41,275 nt of DNA from an uncultured Bacteroides sp. GTDB taxonomy: Bacteria > Bacteroidota > Bacteroidia > Bacteroidales > Bacteroidaceae. The first letter of the stretch is position 1, and each line of letters opens with the position of its first letter. A program made the translations under genes and the position numbers. The stretch is from contig CASENE010000093.1 of assembly GCA_949289265.1 (NCBI GenBank), forward strand, positions 1-41,275, given 5' to 3'. The notes beneath the pieces are model-generated. The model was not told where the DNA came from. It worked only from the letters and a program-made list of their open reading frames with translations, and did not search any database. This document shows positions 1 to 8,863 of this stretch, one piece after another.

Positions 1-1590
1 CCTTACTACGGTCAGTATGCCAGCCAGAACGGTATGCTCTATAAGTATCACACGCGCAATTTGTCCTACAACCATCAGCAGTTGCTGAACTGGAAGCACA
101 CGTACGGCCTGCACAACGTGGACGTGATGGTGGGTCACGAAGCCTATCGTTACAAATACTATTACCTGCAAGCCGGCAAGACCAACATGTTCGACCCGAC
201 GAACCACGAGCTGGCAGGCGCCATCACGGACAACGGCAGCGATTCGTATACGACGGACTACAACACCGAAGGTTACTTTGGCCGCGTGCAGTATGACTTC
301 AACGAGAAATATTTCGTTTCCGGTTCTTACCGTCGCGATGCTTCCAGCCGCTTCCATCCGGACCACCGCTGGGGTAACTTCTGGTCGGCAGGCGGCGCGT
401 GGATTATCTCCAAGGAGGATTTCTTCGACGTATCGTGGGTCGACCTGCTGAAAATAAAGGCTTCTTATGGTTCGCAGGGTAACGACAACATCGGCAACTA
501 CCTGTATGTAAATACGTATAACATCATCAACTCTGCCGGTCATCCGGCTGCCGTGGCTGCCACGATGGGTAACAAGAACATCACGTGGGAAACGAACGGC
601 AACTTCAACGCCGGCGTGGAATTCGAGTTGTTCGGCGCCCGCCTGAACGGTAGCGTGGAATACTTCCTGCGCAAGACCACGGACATGCTGTTCAGCTTCC
701 CGCTGCCGACGTCCTTCGGTTATACCTATTATTATGACAACGTGGGCGACATGCGCAACCAGGGCGTGGAAGTAGACCTGAACGCTACGCCCATCAAGAC
801 CAACGACCTGGAATGGAACATCCGCGTGAACCTGACGCACTACAAGAACAAGATTGTCTACCTGCCCGAAGAGAACAAGACGGCTACTCTGGGCGGACAT
901 GACGGTTACAGCAGCGGCGACTACTTCTACGGCGAAGGCCTGCCTCTCTACACCTTCCGCACCAAGAAGTATGCCGGCGTGGCCGAAGACGGACAGCCGC
1001 TGTATTATCAGGATGTGAAGGGCGAAGACGGCAGCATTACCCGCATCGCCACCACCAACTACGAGACGGCCTCTTATTACGACTGCGGCACGGCCCTGCC
1101 CGACGTTTACGGCGGTTTCGGCACCAGCCTTTCGTACAAGGGCTTCGACCTGAGTGTGGACTTCAACTACCAGATTGGCGGACAAGTGTATGACAGCGAC
1201 TATGCAACGCTGATGAGCAACCCGACGGGTACCAGCAGAGGCAAAGGCTTCCACGCCGACCTGCTGAACTCCTGGTCGCCGGAGAACCCGAACAGCAACA
1301 TCCCGCGCTTCCAGTTTGATGACCAGTACACGACCAGCCACTCCGACCGCTTCCTGACCAGCGCCTCCTACCTGAGCCTGCAGAACGTGAACTTCGGCTA
1401 CACGCTGCCCGCCAGCATGACGCGCAAGGCCGGCATCGAAAAGATCCGCCTGTACTTCGCCGGAGAAAACCTCTTCGTATGGTCCAAGCGCCAGGGACTT
1501 GACCCCCGACAGAGCATTACCGGCGGTGTGACTTCTTCCTACTACGCACCGATGCGCACGCTGTCGGGTGGCATCACACTGACATTCTAA
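1..1590 (+). CDS. SusC/RagA-family TonB-linked outer membrane receptor, 5' truncated
   Basis: The frame is open from the first base of the window and ends at TAA 1588-1590, so only the C-terminal 529 residues are present; a full SusC-like protein is about 1000. It would form the outer-membrane barrel that imports glycans or peptides with TonB energy. What shows this is the run of alternating aromatic and polar beta-strands, the stretches YFGRVQYDFNEKYFVSGSYR and NQGVEVDLNATP typical of late SusC strands, and a C-terminal Phe (GGITLTF), the usual barrel-assembly signal. A SusD-like gene follows after 32 bp, the standard SusC-SusD order. The plug, the TonB box and the substrate cannot be judged here because the N-terminal half is missing. 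Confidence 0.95.
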   Translation, partial: PYYGQYASQNGMLYKYHTRNLSYNHQQLLNWKHTYGLHNVDVMVGHEAYRYKYYYLQAGKTNMFDPTNHELAGAITDNGSDSYTTDYNTEGYFGRVQYDFNEKYFVSGSYRRDASSRFHPDHRWGNFWSAGGAWIISKEDFFDVSWVDLLKIKASYGSQGNDNIGNYLYVNTYNIINSAGHPAAVAATMGNKNITWETNGNFNAGVEFELFGARLNGSVEYFLRKTTDMLFSFPLPTSFGYTYYYDNVGDMRNQGVEVDLNATPIKTNDLEWNIRVNLTHYKNKIVYLPEENKTATLGGHDGYSSGDYFYGEGLPLYTFRTKKYAGVAEDGQPLYYQDVKGEDGSITRIATTNYETASYYDCGTALPDVYGGFGTSLSYKGFDLSVDFNYQIGGQVYDSDYATLMSNPTGTSRGKGFHADLLNSWSPENPNSNIPRFQFDDQYTTSHSDRFLTSASYLSLQNVNFGYTLPASMTRKAGIEKIRLYFAGENLFVWSKRQGLDPRQSITGGVTSSYYAPMRTLSGGITLTF

Positions 1591-1622
1591 ACCTAAATAA
1601 AAGAACCTAAGAGACATTCATT

Positions 1623-3272
1623 ATGAAGACAACTATAACCAAATTATTAGCAGGAATCTGTCTTGTTTCATCCGTGGCGCTCACCACCGGATGTATCGAA
1701 GAAACCTTTCCTACCAGCGGGGCCACCGAAGAGCAGGTGACCTCGTCGGAGGAATCTGCCACCGCCCTGCTCTGGGCCATGCACTCCATCCTCAACGAGC
1801 AGGTGCTCGGCGCGGCGGCACACTACGACTGGGGCTACGGCTCGGTGATGCACGTGCGCGACGTGATGACGGGCGACATGCCCATCGCTTCGTCCGGCTA
1901 CGACCACTACCAGGCTTGGGAACAGAACGTGGCCATCGGCGAGGGTTATATGACCACCCAGTTCCTGTGGTACGTGCACTGGAAGGCCGTGCTGGCCACC
2001 AACAAGCTGCTGGCCGCTTATCCCGAAGAGGAAGCGGACGACGTTATCAAGGGATACATCGGCGCAGCTCATGCCTACCGTGCCATGCTCTACCTGGACA
2101 TGGCCCGCATGTTTGAATACCTGCCCACAGACGTGACAGACCCCGTCACCGAGGCCGGCAACGACGTGACCAACTACACCGTGCCCATCGTGACGGAAGC
2201 CACCACGCAGGAAGAGTCCTACAACAATCCCCGCGTAAAGCGCGACGAGATGGCAGCCTTCATCCTCTCCGACCTGGACAAGGCCGAAGAGCTCATCCCG
2301 ATGCTCACCATCCAAGAACGCACCATGCCTCACCTGGACGTGGTGTATGGCCTGAAGGCGCGCCTCTACATGTGGATGGCCGAAGACGGGCAGAACACCG
2401 ACATCGAGGCCTACCGCAACGCGCAGAAGTATGCCCGCATGGCCATCGACGCTTCCAAACTGGCCCCGATGACGGAGGAAGAATGCCTCAGCACTACCAA
2501 GGGCTTCAACGACATCAGCTGCTGGATGTGGGGCTCGCAACTGGTGAAGGAGAACACGGCCGTACAGACGGGCATCGTCAACTGGGTATCGTGGATGTGC
2601 AACGAGAACACCTTCGGCTACACAGCACAGCAGGGCGGCCCGACGCTGATGATAGACGCCAAGATGTATAGCCAGATTGACAACAACGACTTCCGCAAGC
2701 GCATGTGGGTGCCCGAAAGCCAGACAAGCCCGCTGTGGGACAAGGTGCAATACTGCACTTCCGCCTACGGCGACTTCAAAGGCTCGCTGCCCGCCTATGC
2801 TTCCGTGAAGTTCCGTCCGGGCGAAGGCAATCCCGACGACGTGAACCTGGCTGCTTCCATCGCCTACCCGCTGATGCGCGTGGAAGAGATGTACTTCATC
2901 GAGGCCGAAGCGGCCGAACACGTATCTCCGGGCACGGGCAAGCAGTTGCTGGAAGACTTCATGAACAACTACCGCATTGCTTCCGACGCTCCCGCCGACT
3001 ACAAGTACACCTGCACGGCCACGGACGTCATCCAGGAGATTGTCTTCCAGAAGCGCGTGGAGTTGTGGGGCGAAGGACACAGCTTCTTCGACTACAAGCG
3101 CCTGAACATGTCGGTGGACCGCACCTACGCAGGCAGCAACTTCTACAGCCTGGCCCAGTTCAAGACCGCCGGTCGCCCGGCCTGGATGAACATCTGCATC
3201 GTGCAGTTGGAGAAGGACGCCAACCGCGCCCTCCTCGGCTGGGAAAACCCCGACCCGAGCGACAAGTATTAA
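1623..3272 (+). CDS. SusD/RagB-family nutrient-binding outer membrane lipoprotein
   Basis: 549 residues, the usual length for SusD-like proteins, which sit as a lid on SusC and capture substrate at the cell surface. The N-terminus is a type II signal peptide with lipobox LTTGC (Cys24). The following IEE is an acidic patch like the Bacteroidetes lipoprotein export signal, so the protein should face outward. Helical TPR-like segments are seen around residues 120-165 (KGYIGAAHAYRAMLYLDMARMFEYLP) and 235-275, and the C-terminal part has the family-typical RVELWGEGHSFFDYKRLN. It starts 32 bp after the SusC-like gene and is followed after 34 bp by another lipoprotein gene, so all three are probably one operon. 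Substrate unknown. Confidence 0.95.
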   Translation: MKTTITKLLAGICLVSSVALTTGCIEETFPTSGATEEQVTSSEESATALLWAMHSILNEQVLGAAAHYDWGYGSVMHVRDVMTGDMPIASSGYDHYQAWEQNVAIGEGYMTTQFLWYVHWKAVLATNKLLAAYPEEEADDVIKGYIGAAHAYRAMLYLDMARMFEYLPTDVTDPVTEAGNDVTNYTVPIVTEATTQEESYNNPRVKRDEMAAFILSDLDKAEELIPMLTIQERTMPHLDVVYGLKARLYMWMAEDGQNTDIEAYRNAQKYARMAIDASKLAPMTEEECLSTTKGFNDISCWMWGSQLVKENTAVQTGIVNWVSWMCNENTFGYTAQQGGPTLMIDAKMYSQIDNNDFRKRMWVPESQTSPLWDKVQYCTSAYGDFKGSLPAYASVKFRPGEGNPDDVNLAASIAYPLMRVEEMYFIEAEAAEHVSPGTGKQLLEDFMNNYRIASDAPADYKYTCTATDVIQEIVFQKRVELWGEGHSFFDYKRLNMSVDRTYAGSNFYSLAQFKTAGRPAWMNICIVQLEKDANRALLGWENPDPSDKY

Positions 3273-3306
3273 GCTCAAGTTTAACCGTTAAACACAGACT
3301 AAATTT

Positions 3307-4212
3307 ATGAAACAAGGAATGAAATATAGCTTTATAGCTTTATCGACGGTCATGGCGCTGGGATTCGGCGCCTGCACCGAGGACGTGGACTACACGCCCG
3401 CCGGCCCGGTAGCCTCCGACTGCATCAAGGCGTCTTTCGCGGTGGACAATGCGGCTACCGTATTCAGCCCCACGGACGCCAATGCCTTCAGCCTGCCCAT
3501 TGTCCGCGAAGTGACGGACGGCGAAGCCACCGTATTGGTGAAGCCTACCCACGTGAACAACGGAGACGTGTTCCAAATCCCCGAAAGCGTGACCTTTGCC
3601 GCCGGCGAGCAGAGCACCACGCTGGACGTCACTTTTGAAGTGCCCGAACTGGAAGAAGAATACACCTACAGCTTCGAGTTGGAAGAAGCCGCCTACGACC
3701 CTTATTCGGAGAACACGGTTTCCACCTCCACCGGCACCGTGCTGAAGCAGGCCGACTGGAACCAGACACTGGGCACGACCACGGCAAACTTTGCTTACTT
3801 CGGAACGGAAAGCTCGCTCTGGAGCAAGATGGTAACCACCCAGTGTTCCGTCTTGGGCACCAGCGACGCCGCCACGTGGTACAAGCTGGCCAGCCCCATC
3901 GAGGAAGGCAACGACATCGTGTTCAAGGTGAATGAAGACGGCACCGTGCGCGTGCGCCGGCAGCAGATATACATGGCCGACATCAGCAACCTGCTGGGCT
4001 ACAGCTATCCGCCCACTCCCTGCTACGTCAGCCTGAACGGCGGCTATACGGGCCAGTTGGTAGGCGTCAACGTAGACGGCCAGGCCGTTGGCTTCCCCGC
4101 CAACACCTACGACGCGGCAACGGGCCGCATCACGGTAGTGCTGGACTACACCTGCGTGGCCGGCACCATCACCACGGCAGTGACGAGCTTCGTGGTTCCC
4201 GCCGCCGAATAA
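3307..4212 (+). CDS. Surface lipoprotein of unknown function in the SusC/SusD operon
   Basis: 301 residues. The signal peptide ends in lipobox GFGAC (Cys23), followed by TEDVD, an acidic patch like the lipoprotein export signal, so surface exposure is likely. The mature part looks wholly beta-rich. Residues about 40-130 (alternating hydrophobics, FSLPIVREV, ITFAAGEQ-like turns) resemble a Calx-beta or DUF1735-type immunoglobulin-like fold, and a second beta domain fills the rest. No catalytic motif is visible. In this position, after SusD and before a terminator, proteins are often SusE/SusF-like accessory binding proteins; that role is inferred from position. It could also be an adhesin or a peptide-binding protein. 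Confidence 0.75.
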   Translation: MKQGMKYSFIALSTVMALGFGACTEDVDYTPAGPVASDCIKASFAVDNAATVFSPTDANAFSLPIVREVTDGEATVLVKPTHVNNGDVFQIPESVTFAAGEQSTTLDVTFEVPELEEEYTYSFELEEAAYDPYSENTVSTSTGTVLKQADWNQTLGTTTANFAYFGTESSLWSKMVTTQCSVLGTSDAATWYKLASPIEEGNDIVFKVNEDGTVRVRRQQIYMADISNLLGYSYPPTPCYVSLNGGYTGQLVGVNVDGQAVGFPANTYDAATGRITVVLDYTCVAGTITTAVTSFVVPAAE

Positions 4213-4235
4213 GCCGGCAGGAAACAACGCGTAAG

Positions 4236-4270
4236 GAGGATGTGCCCAACAAGCACATCCTCTTTTTTTT
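4236..4270 (+). terminator. Intrinsic terminator of the SusC/SusD operon
   Basis: A perfect 10-bp stem (4236-4245 with 4253-4262, GAGGATGTGC and its complement) with a 7-nt loop is followed by eight T residues (4263-4270). It lies 24 bp after the stop of the third lipoprotein gene and closes the operon. Confidence 0.93.
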
Positions 4271-4327
4271 CGCCCCGCCCCAGGCGGACGCCCATCCCCG
4301 CCAAACAGGCTGACTGTCAGCGCATAG

Positions 4328-4415
4328 TGGAGGTATAGTCCTAGGAAACTGGCGATACTGTCCCAGCCGGCTGGCACTACTGTCCCCGGTCGGTGGAGAT
4401 ATATCGCCAGGTCGG
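4328..4415 (+). repeat. 22-bp tandem repeat array A (4 units)
   Basis: Four consecutive units of exactly 22 bp start at 4328, 4350, 4372 and 4394. Each begins TGG and most contain a core like ACTGTCCC. The units share the pattern of five other arrays in this window (12572, 15940, 26585, 34095, 40021). The array lies between the lipoprotein terminator and the hflX promoter; nothing else is seen in 4271-4441. Confidence 0.85.
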
Positions 4416-4441
4416 GCCGTCTCTCTCCCAAAAAAAATCCG

Positions 4442-4449
4442 TATATTTG
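4442..4449 (+). promoter_or_regulatory. Candidate hflX promoter, -7 element TATATTTG
   Basis: Matches the Bacteroides -7 consensus TAnnTTTG. No TTTG is seen at the -33 position. It would give a leader of about 95 nt before the ATG at 4553. Confidence 0.55.
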
Positions 4450-4552
4450 CGCGCGATACACGGGCTGCGGCCCCGGGCGACGCCCGGAAGAGTCCGTATG
4501 CCCCCAAGACTTAAATACTGAGGAACTTAGAAACTAAAAACACGGAAGCAAG

Positions 4553-5818
4553 ATGGCAATGAAAGAATTCGTGATATCCGAAGCCAAGGTGGAGACCGCC
4601 GTGCTGGTGGGCCTCGTGACGCAGACCCAAGACGAGCGCAAGACGGCCGAATACCTGGACGAACTGGCTTTCCTGGCCGAGACGGCAGGCGCCGAGGTGG
4701 TGAAACGCTTCACGCAGAAGATAGACCAGGCCAACTCGGTGACCTACGTGGGCAAGGGCAAGCTGGACGAGATAAAGGCATACATCGAAAGCGAGGCCGA
4801 AGCCGAACGCGAGGTGGGCATGGTCATCTTCGACGACGAACTGTCCGCCAAGCAGATACGCAATATCGAGGCCGCGCTGAAGGTAAAGATTCTGGACCGC
4901 ACCAGCCTCATCCTGGACATCTTCGCCATGCGCGCGCAGACGGCCAACGCCAAGACGCAGGTGGAACTGGCGCAGTATAAATACATGCTGCCGCGCCTGC
5001 AACGCCTGTGGACGCACCTGGAGCGACAGGGAGGCGGCTCGGGCGCAGGAGGCGGCAAAGGCTCGGTGGGCCTGCGCGGCCCGGGCGAGACGCAGCTGGA
5101 AATGGACCGCCGCATCATCCTGAACCGCATGGCCCTGCTGAAGCAACGCCTGGCGGAGATTGACAAACAAAAGGCCACGCAGCGCAAAAACCGCGGACGT
5201 CTCATCCGCGTGGCCCTGGTGGGATATACCAACGTGGGCAAATCGACGCTGATGAACCTGATGGCCAAGAGCGAGGTCTTTGCCGAAAACAAGCTGTTTG
5301 CCACGCTGGACACCACCGTGCGCAAGGTGACCATCGAGAACCTGCCCTTCCTCCTGAGCGACACCGTGGGCTTCATCCGCAAGCTGCCCACCGACCTGGT
5401 GGACTCGTTCAAATCCACGCTGGACGAGGTGCGCGAGGCCGACCTGCTGGTGCACGTGGTGGACATCAGCCATCCGGACTTCGAGGAGCAGATAGAGGTG
5501 GTGAACAAGACGCTGGCCGACATCGGGGCGGCAGGCAAGCCGATGCTGATTGTCTTCAACAAAATCGACGCCTACACCTACGTGCACAAGGCCGAAGACG
5601 ACCTCACGCCCCGCACGAAGGCCAACTGGACGCTGGAAGAGCTGATGCAGACCTGGATGGCCAAGAAGGCCGGCGACTGCATCTTTATCTCCGCCCGCCA
5701 GCGCACCCACATCGACGAACTGCGCCGGGTGCTCTACGCGCGGGTCAAGGAACTGCACGTGCAGAAGTATCCGTACAACGACTTCCTGTATGAACAATAC
5801 GAGGAAGAAGAAGCGTGA
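4553..5818 (+). CDS. hflX: GTPase HflX
   Basis: 421 residues. HflX is a ribosome-associated GTPase that splits stalled or stressed 70S ribosomes. The N-terminal HflX domain (about 20-110) and a glycine-rich linker with GLRGPGETQLE (173-183) are typical of the family. The G domain has P-loop GYTNVGKST (224-232), DTVGF (270-274), NKID (336-339) and a SAR motif (380-382). ATG 4553 is chosen because it directly precedes the conserved N-terminus; Met3 is a less likely alternative. The gene stands alone between array A and the DUF4954 gene. Confidence 0.97.
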   Translation: MAMKEFVISEAKVETAVLVGLVTQTQDERKTAEYLDELAFLAETAGAEVVKRFTQKIDQANSVTYVGKGKLDEIKAYIESEAEAEREVGMVIFDDELSAKQIRNIEAALKVKILDRTSLILDIFAMRAQTANAKTQVELAQYKYMLPRLQRLWTHLERQGGGSGAGGGKGSVGLRGPGETQLEMDRRIILNRMALLKQRLAEIDKQKATQRKNRGRLIRVALVGYTNVGKSTLMNLMAKSEVFAENKLFATLDTTVRKVTIENLPFLLSDTVGFIRKLPTDLVDSFKSTLDEVREADLLVHVVDISHPDFEEQIEVVNKTLADIGAAGKPMLIVFNKIDAYTYVHKAEDDLTPRTKANWTLEELMQTWMAKKAGDCIFISARQRTHIDELRRVLYARVKELHVQKYPYNDFLYEQYEEEEA

Positions 5819-5828
5819 AGTTTTATCA

Positions 5829-5870
5829 GTTAACCAAGGGACAAGGGGACGAGTTGACGAGTTAACAAGG
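5829..5870 (+). repeat. Copy 1 of an AT-rich dispersed repeat (GTTGACnAGTTAACAAGG type)
   Basis: The stretch 5851-5870 matches 28984-29003 at 18 of 20 positions, and the preceding AGTTAACCAAGGGACAAGGGG resembles the complement of 29029-29045. It lies just after the hflX stop codon. The function is unknown; the sequence is much richer in AT than the genes around it. Confidence 0.6.
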
Positions 5871-5961
5871 AGCGAGGGAGGGCTTATCCCGCGCGCACCG
5901 GTTCCTACAAGGCTTCGTTGTCCGGTCGGTTTATCCCCTGCCCGCTAAAATATCATCGACT

Positions 5962-7959
5962 ATGACTACAACCTACCGCAACCTGACCCCCGAAGAAATC
6001 GCCTGCCTGGAAAAGCAGCACTGCCTGGCAGACGACTGGGAGAAGGTGACCGTGGCCGAAGGCTTCACCCCCGAATACGTGCACCACACGCGCTTCTCGG
6101 GCATCGTGAGCCTCGGCCGGTTCCAAAAAGAATTCATGCTGCCGGGCGGCATCCGCAAGCACGCGGGCCTGCGCCACGTGACGCTGCACAACGTGACGGT
6201 GGGGCCCGACTGCTGCATTGAGAACATCCAGAACTACATCGCCAACTACGACATCGGCGAAGGGACGTTCATCGAAAACGTAGACCGCATCCTCACGGAA
6301 GGGACATCGCGCTTCGGCAACGGCGTAGAGGTGTCCGTGCTGAACGAGACGGGCGGACGCGAGGTGCCCATCAACGACAAGCTGTCGGCTCACACGGCCT
6401 ACATCATGGCCCTCTACCGCCACCGCCCCGCACTGACGGCCCGCCTGCGCGAAATCACGGACTTCTATGCCAACAAGCATGCCTCTGACCGCGGCAGCAT
6501 AGGCAACCACGTGACCATACTGAACACGGGCAGCATCAAGAACGTGCGCGTGGGCGACCATGCACGCATCTCCGGGGCCGGACGCCTGTACAACGGAAGC
6601 ATCAACAGCAACGCCGAGGCGCCCGTGCATATCGGACACGGCGTCATCTGCGAGGACTTCATCATCTCCAGCGGCTCGCACGTGGACGACGGCGTGGTGC
6701 TGACGCGCTGCTTCGTGGGACAGGCCTGCCGGCTGGGACATGGATACTCGGCTTCGGATTCGCTGTTCTTCAGCAACTGCCAGGGGGAGAACGGCGAGGC
6801 GTGCGCCATCTTTGCCGGCCCCTTCACCGTGACCCACCACAAGAGCACGCTGCTCATCGCGGGCATGTTCTCGTTCATGAACGCCGGCTCGGGCTCGAAC
6901 CAGAGCAACCACATGTACAAGCTGGGCCCCATCCACCAAGGGATACTGGAGCGCGGCTCGAAGACCTCGTCGGACTCCTACATCCTGTGGCCGGCCAAGG
7001 TGGGCGCCTTTTCGCTGGTGATGGGCCGCCACGTCAACCATGCCGACACAAGCAACCTGCCCTTTTCCTACCTCATCGAGCAGCAGAACACCACCTACCT
7101 GGCGCCGGGCGTCAACCTGCGCAGCGTGGGCACCATCCGCGACGCGCAGAAGTGGCCCAAACGCGACGGCCGCACCGACCCGCACCGCCTGGACTACATC
7201 AACTACAACCTGCTGAGTCCCTACACCGTGCAGAAGATGTTCAAGGGACGGGAAATACTGACGGCACTGCGCAAGGCTTCGGGCGAACTGTCGGACACCT
7301 ATTCCTACCACAGCGCCAAGATACGAAACTCGGCCCTGGTGAAGGGCCTGCAACTGTATGAAACGGCCATACACAAGTTCCTGGGCAATTCGGTCATCAA
7401 GCGGCTGGAGCAGACCGCCTTCCGCAGCAACGAGGAAATCAGGGCCCGCCTGCGCCCCGACACGCCCATCGGCAGCGGCGAATGGGTGGACATCGCCGGC
7501 CTGATAGCGCCCAAGAGCGAGATAGACCGGCTGATGGACGACATCGAAAGCGGAAGAATCAACCGCCTGCAGGACATCAACGCCGAGTTCGAGCGGATGC
7601 ACCTGCATTATTACACCTACGAATGGACGTGGGCCTACGAGAGGCTGGAAGAGTTCTACGGCATACGCCCGGAAGAGATGACGGCCGAGGACGTCATCCG
7701 CATCGTAGAGAAATGGAAAGCGGCCGTGGTCGGCCTGGACAAGATGCTCTACGAAGATGCGCGCAAGGAGTTCTCGCTGGCGTCGATGACCGGCTTCGGG
7801 GCCGACGGTTCGCGCGTGGAGAAGGAGCAGGACTTCGAGCAGGTGCGCGGCGACTTCGAGAGCAATCCGTTTGTGACAGCCGTACTGGAACACATCGAGG
7901 CAAAGACCGCGCTGGGCGACGAGCTCATCGGCCGCATGCGGCAAGTAGGCCCGGAATGA
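5962..7959 (+). CDS. DUF4954 family protein (left-handed beta-helix, acyltransferase-like fold)
   Basis: 665 residues, close to the family's usual length. The protein is recognised by its overall sequence (NYIANYDIGEGTFIENVDRI, GSIGNHVTILNTGSIKNVRVG, HIGHGVICEDFIISSGSHVDDG), which shows imperfect hexapeptide repeats of the left-handed beta-helix found in sugar-nucleotide acyl- and nucleotidyltransferases. The repeats span about residues 170-360; the last 200 residues are mostly helical. No signal peptide, so cytoplasmic. The family is widespread in Bacteroidales and has no established reaction as far as I know. The stop touches the convergent PAP2 gene with no gap. Confidence 0.88.
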   Translation: MTTTYRNLTPEEIACLEKQHCLADDWEKVTVAEGFTPEYVHHTRFSGIVSLGRFQKEFMLPGGIRKHAGLRHVTLHNVTVGPDCCIENIQNYIANYDIGEGTFIENVDRILTEGTSRFGNGVEVSVLNETGGREVPINDKLSAHTAYIMALYRHRPALTARLREITDFYANKHASDRGSIGNHVTILNTGSIKNVRVGDHARISGAGRLYNGSINSNAEAPVHIGHGVICEDFIISSGSHVDDGVVLTRCFVGQACRLGHGYSASDSLFFSNCQGENGEACAIFAGPFTVTHHKSTLLIAGMFSFMNAGSGSNQSNHMYKLGPIHQGILERGSKTSSDSYILWPAKVGAFSLVMGRHVNHADTSNLPFSYLIEQQNTTYLAPGVNLRSVGTIRDAQKWPKRDGRTDPHRLDYINYNLLSPYTVQKMFKGREILTALRKASGELSDTYSYHSAKIRNSALVKGLQLYETAIHKFLGNSVIKRLEQTAFRSNEEIRARLRPDTPIGSGEWVDIAGLIAPKSEIDRLMDDIESGRINRLQDINAEFERMHLHYYTYEWTWAYERLEEFYGIRPEEMTAEDVIRIVEKWKAAVVGLDKMLYEDARKEFSLASMTGFGADGSRVEKEQDFEQVRGDFESNPFVTAVLEHIEAKTALGDELIGRMRQVGPE

Positions 7960-8769
7960 TTAGAAACGATAGCTGAGGGCCATGCCTCCTCCTTGTCCGT
8001 CATAGAAGGGAACAATGGAGGCGGCGTGGCCCTTTTTCACCCGCAGCAGCTTCTGCGTGTAGGGAAACAGCCAATAGCCCACCCGCGCGCTCAACACGCC
8101 CACGCCGGCGCCGGCCAGGACGTCGCTGAGCCAGTGGCGGTCGTTGTACACGCGCGCCACGCCCACGGCCGTGGCCACGGTGTAAGCAGCCACGCCATAC
8201 CACGTGCCATACTCCTGCCGCACCAGTTCGGCGCCGCAAAAGGCGATGGCCGTATGCCCCGAGGGGAAGGAGTTGCGCGAACTGGAATCGGGACGCCTCA
8301 CCTTGGCGGTGTATTTCACACCGTTCACCAGCACGGCCAAAGTCAGATAAGACGTTGCCGCAATCACCGTCCGCTCCAGATAGTCGTGCTTGGCAGGCGC
8401 GCCGAGCAGGCTCAGGCCATAGAGCGAGACCACGGGAAGATACTGCACGTAGTCGTCGGCCTTTATCTTGTGGTGACGGTAGCGGAGGGCATCCCGCACC
8501 TCGTTGTCCACCTTGTCGCCCCAACGGGTGGCAGACAAGACAGCGCCGGCGGTAACGGCAACAGCCGGAAATATCAACTGGCGGGGATGGAAGACTTTTT
8601 TCCCGACCTCGCCGACGGCCTCGCAGGTATCAGCCACCAAGGTATCGGCAAGCATCCCGGCGGGATACCTGCTTTCCGCCAGAGAGTCGGCAACACAACA
8701 CGCTTGGGCATGCCCCCGCAGGCAGCAGCACACGCATAGGATAAGCAACAAACTCAGTTCTCTTTTCAT
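7960..8769 (-). CDS. PAP2-family membrane phosphatase
   Basis: 269 residues. The N-terminus is a hydrophobic Cys-rich signal or anchor segment (LLLILCVCCCLRGHAQA). The three PAP2 signature blocks are present: KYTAKVRRP (152-160), PSGHT (169-173) and R206-x5-H212-x3-D216, which form the phosphatase site. Members remove phosphate from lipids such as undecaprenyl or phosphatidylglycerol phosphate; the exact substrate cannot be told. Several hydrophobic segments (about 65-80, 108-123, 135-150, 190-204) fit a membrane enzyme facing the periplasm. It lies downstream of alaS on the same strand, but a hairpin sits between them, so it may be transcribed separately. Confidence 0.9.
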   Translation of the reverse strand: MKRELSLLLILCVCCCLRGHAQACCVADSLAESRYPAGMLADTLVADTCEAVGEVGKKVFHPRQLIFPAVAVTAGAVLSATRWGDKVDNEVRDALRYRHHKIKADDYVQYLPVVSLYGLSLLGAPAKHDYLERTVIAATSYLTLAVLVNGVKYTAKVRRPDSSSRNSFPSGHTAIAFCGAELVRQEYGTWYGVAAYTVATAVGVARVYNDRHWLSDVLAGAGVGVLSARVGYWLFPYTQKLLRVKKGHAASIVPFYDGQGGGMALSYRF

Positions 8770-8789
8770 CGGATTTCATAAAACCATAA

Positions 8790-8826
8790 AATCCGCTTCC
8801 TGTCGGCGAAGGGCAGGAAGCGGATT
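8790..8826 (-). terminator. Hairpin after alaS, probable terminator
   Basis: A perfect 13-bp inverted repeat (8790-8802 with 8814-8826, AATCCGCTTCCTG and its complement) with an 11-nt loop. On the minus strand the following T tract is interrupted (TTATGGTTTTAT); on the plus strand it is followed by CCTTTTTT. The position just after the alaS stop favours termination of alaS. Confidence 0.65.
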
Positions 8827-8863
8827 CCTTTTTTCTACTTATCTATCTCTTTCCAAACAAGCA

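Noticed and set aside
1668-3278. Long minus-strand open frame opposite the SusD-like gene (also 13261-15552 plus opposite rsh, 8504-11500 plus opposite alaS, 34122-36866 minus opposite the RlmI run)
   Set aside because: These are antisense shadows caused by GC-rich third codon positions: low-complexity His/Val/Gly/Ala-rich translations, no domain, and the opposite strand codes for a clear family member.
5880-5945. Seventh copy of the 22-bp array after hflX
   Set aside because: Two TTATCCC words with GC-rich flanks are present but 47 bp apart, out of the 22-bp phase; too weak to count.
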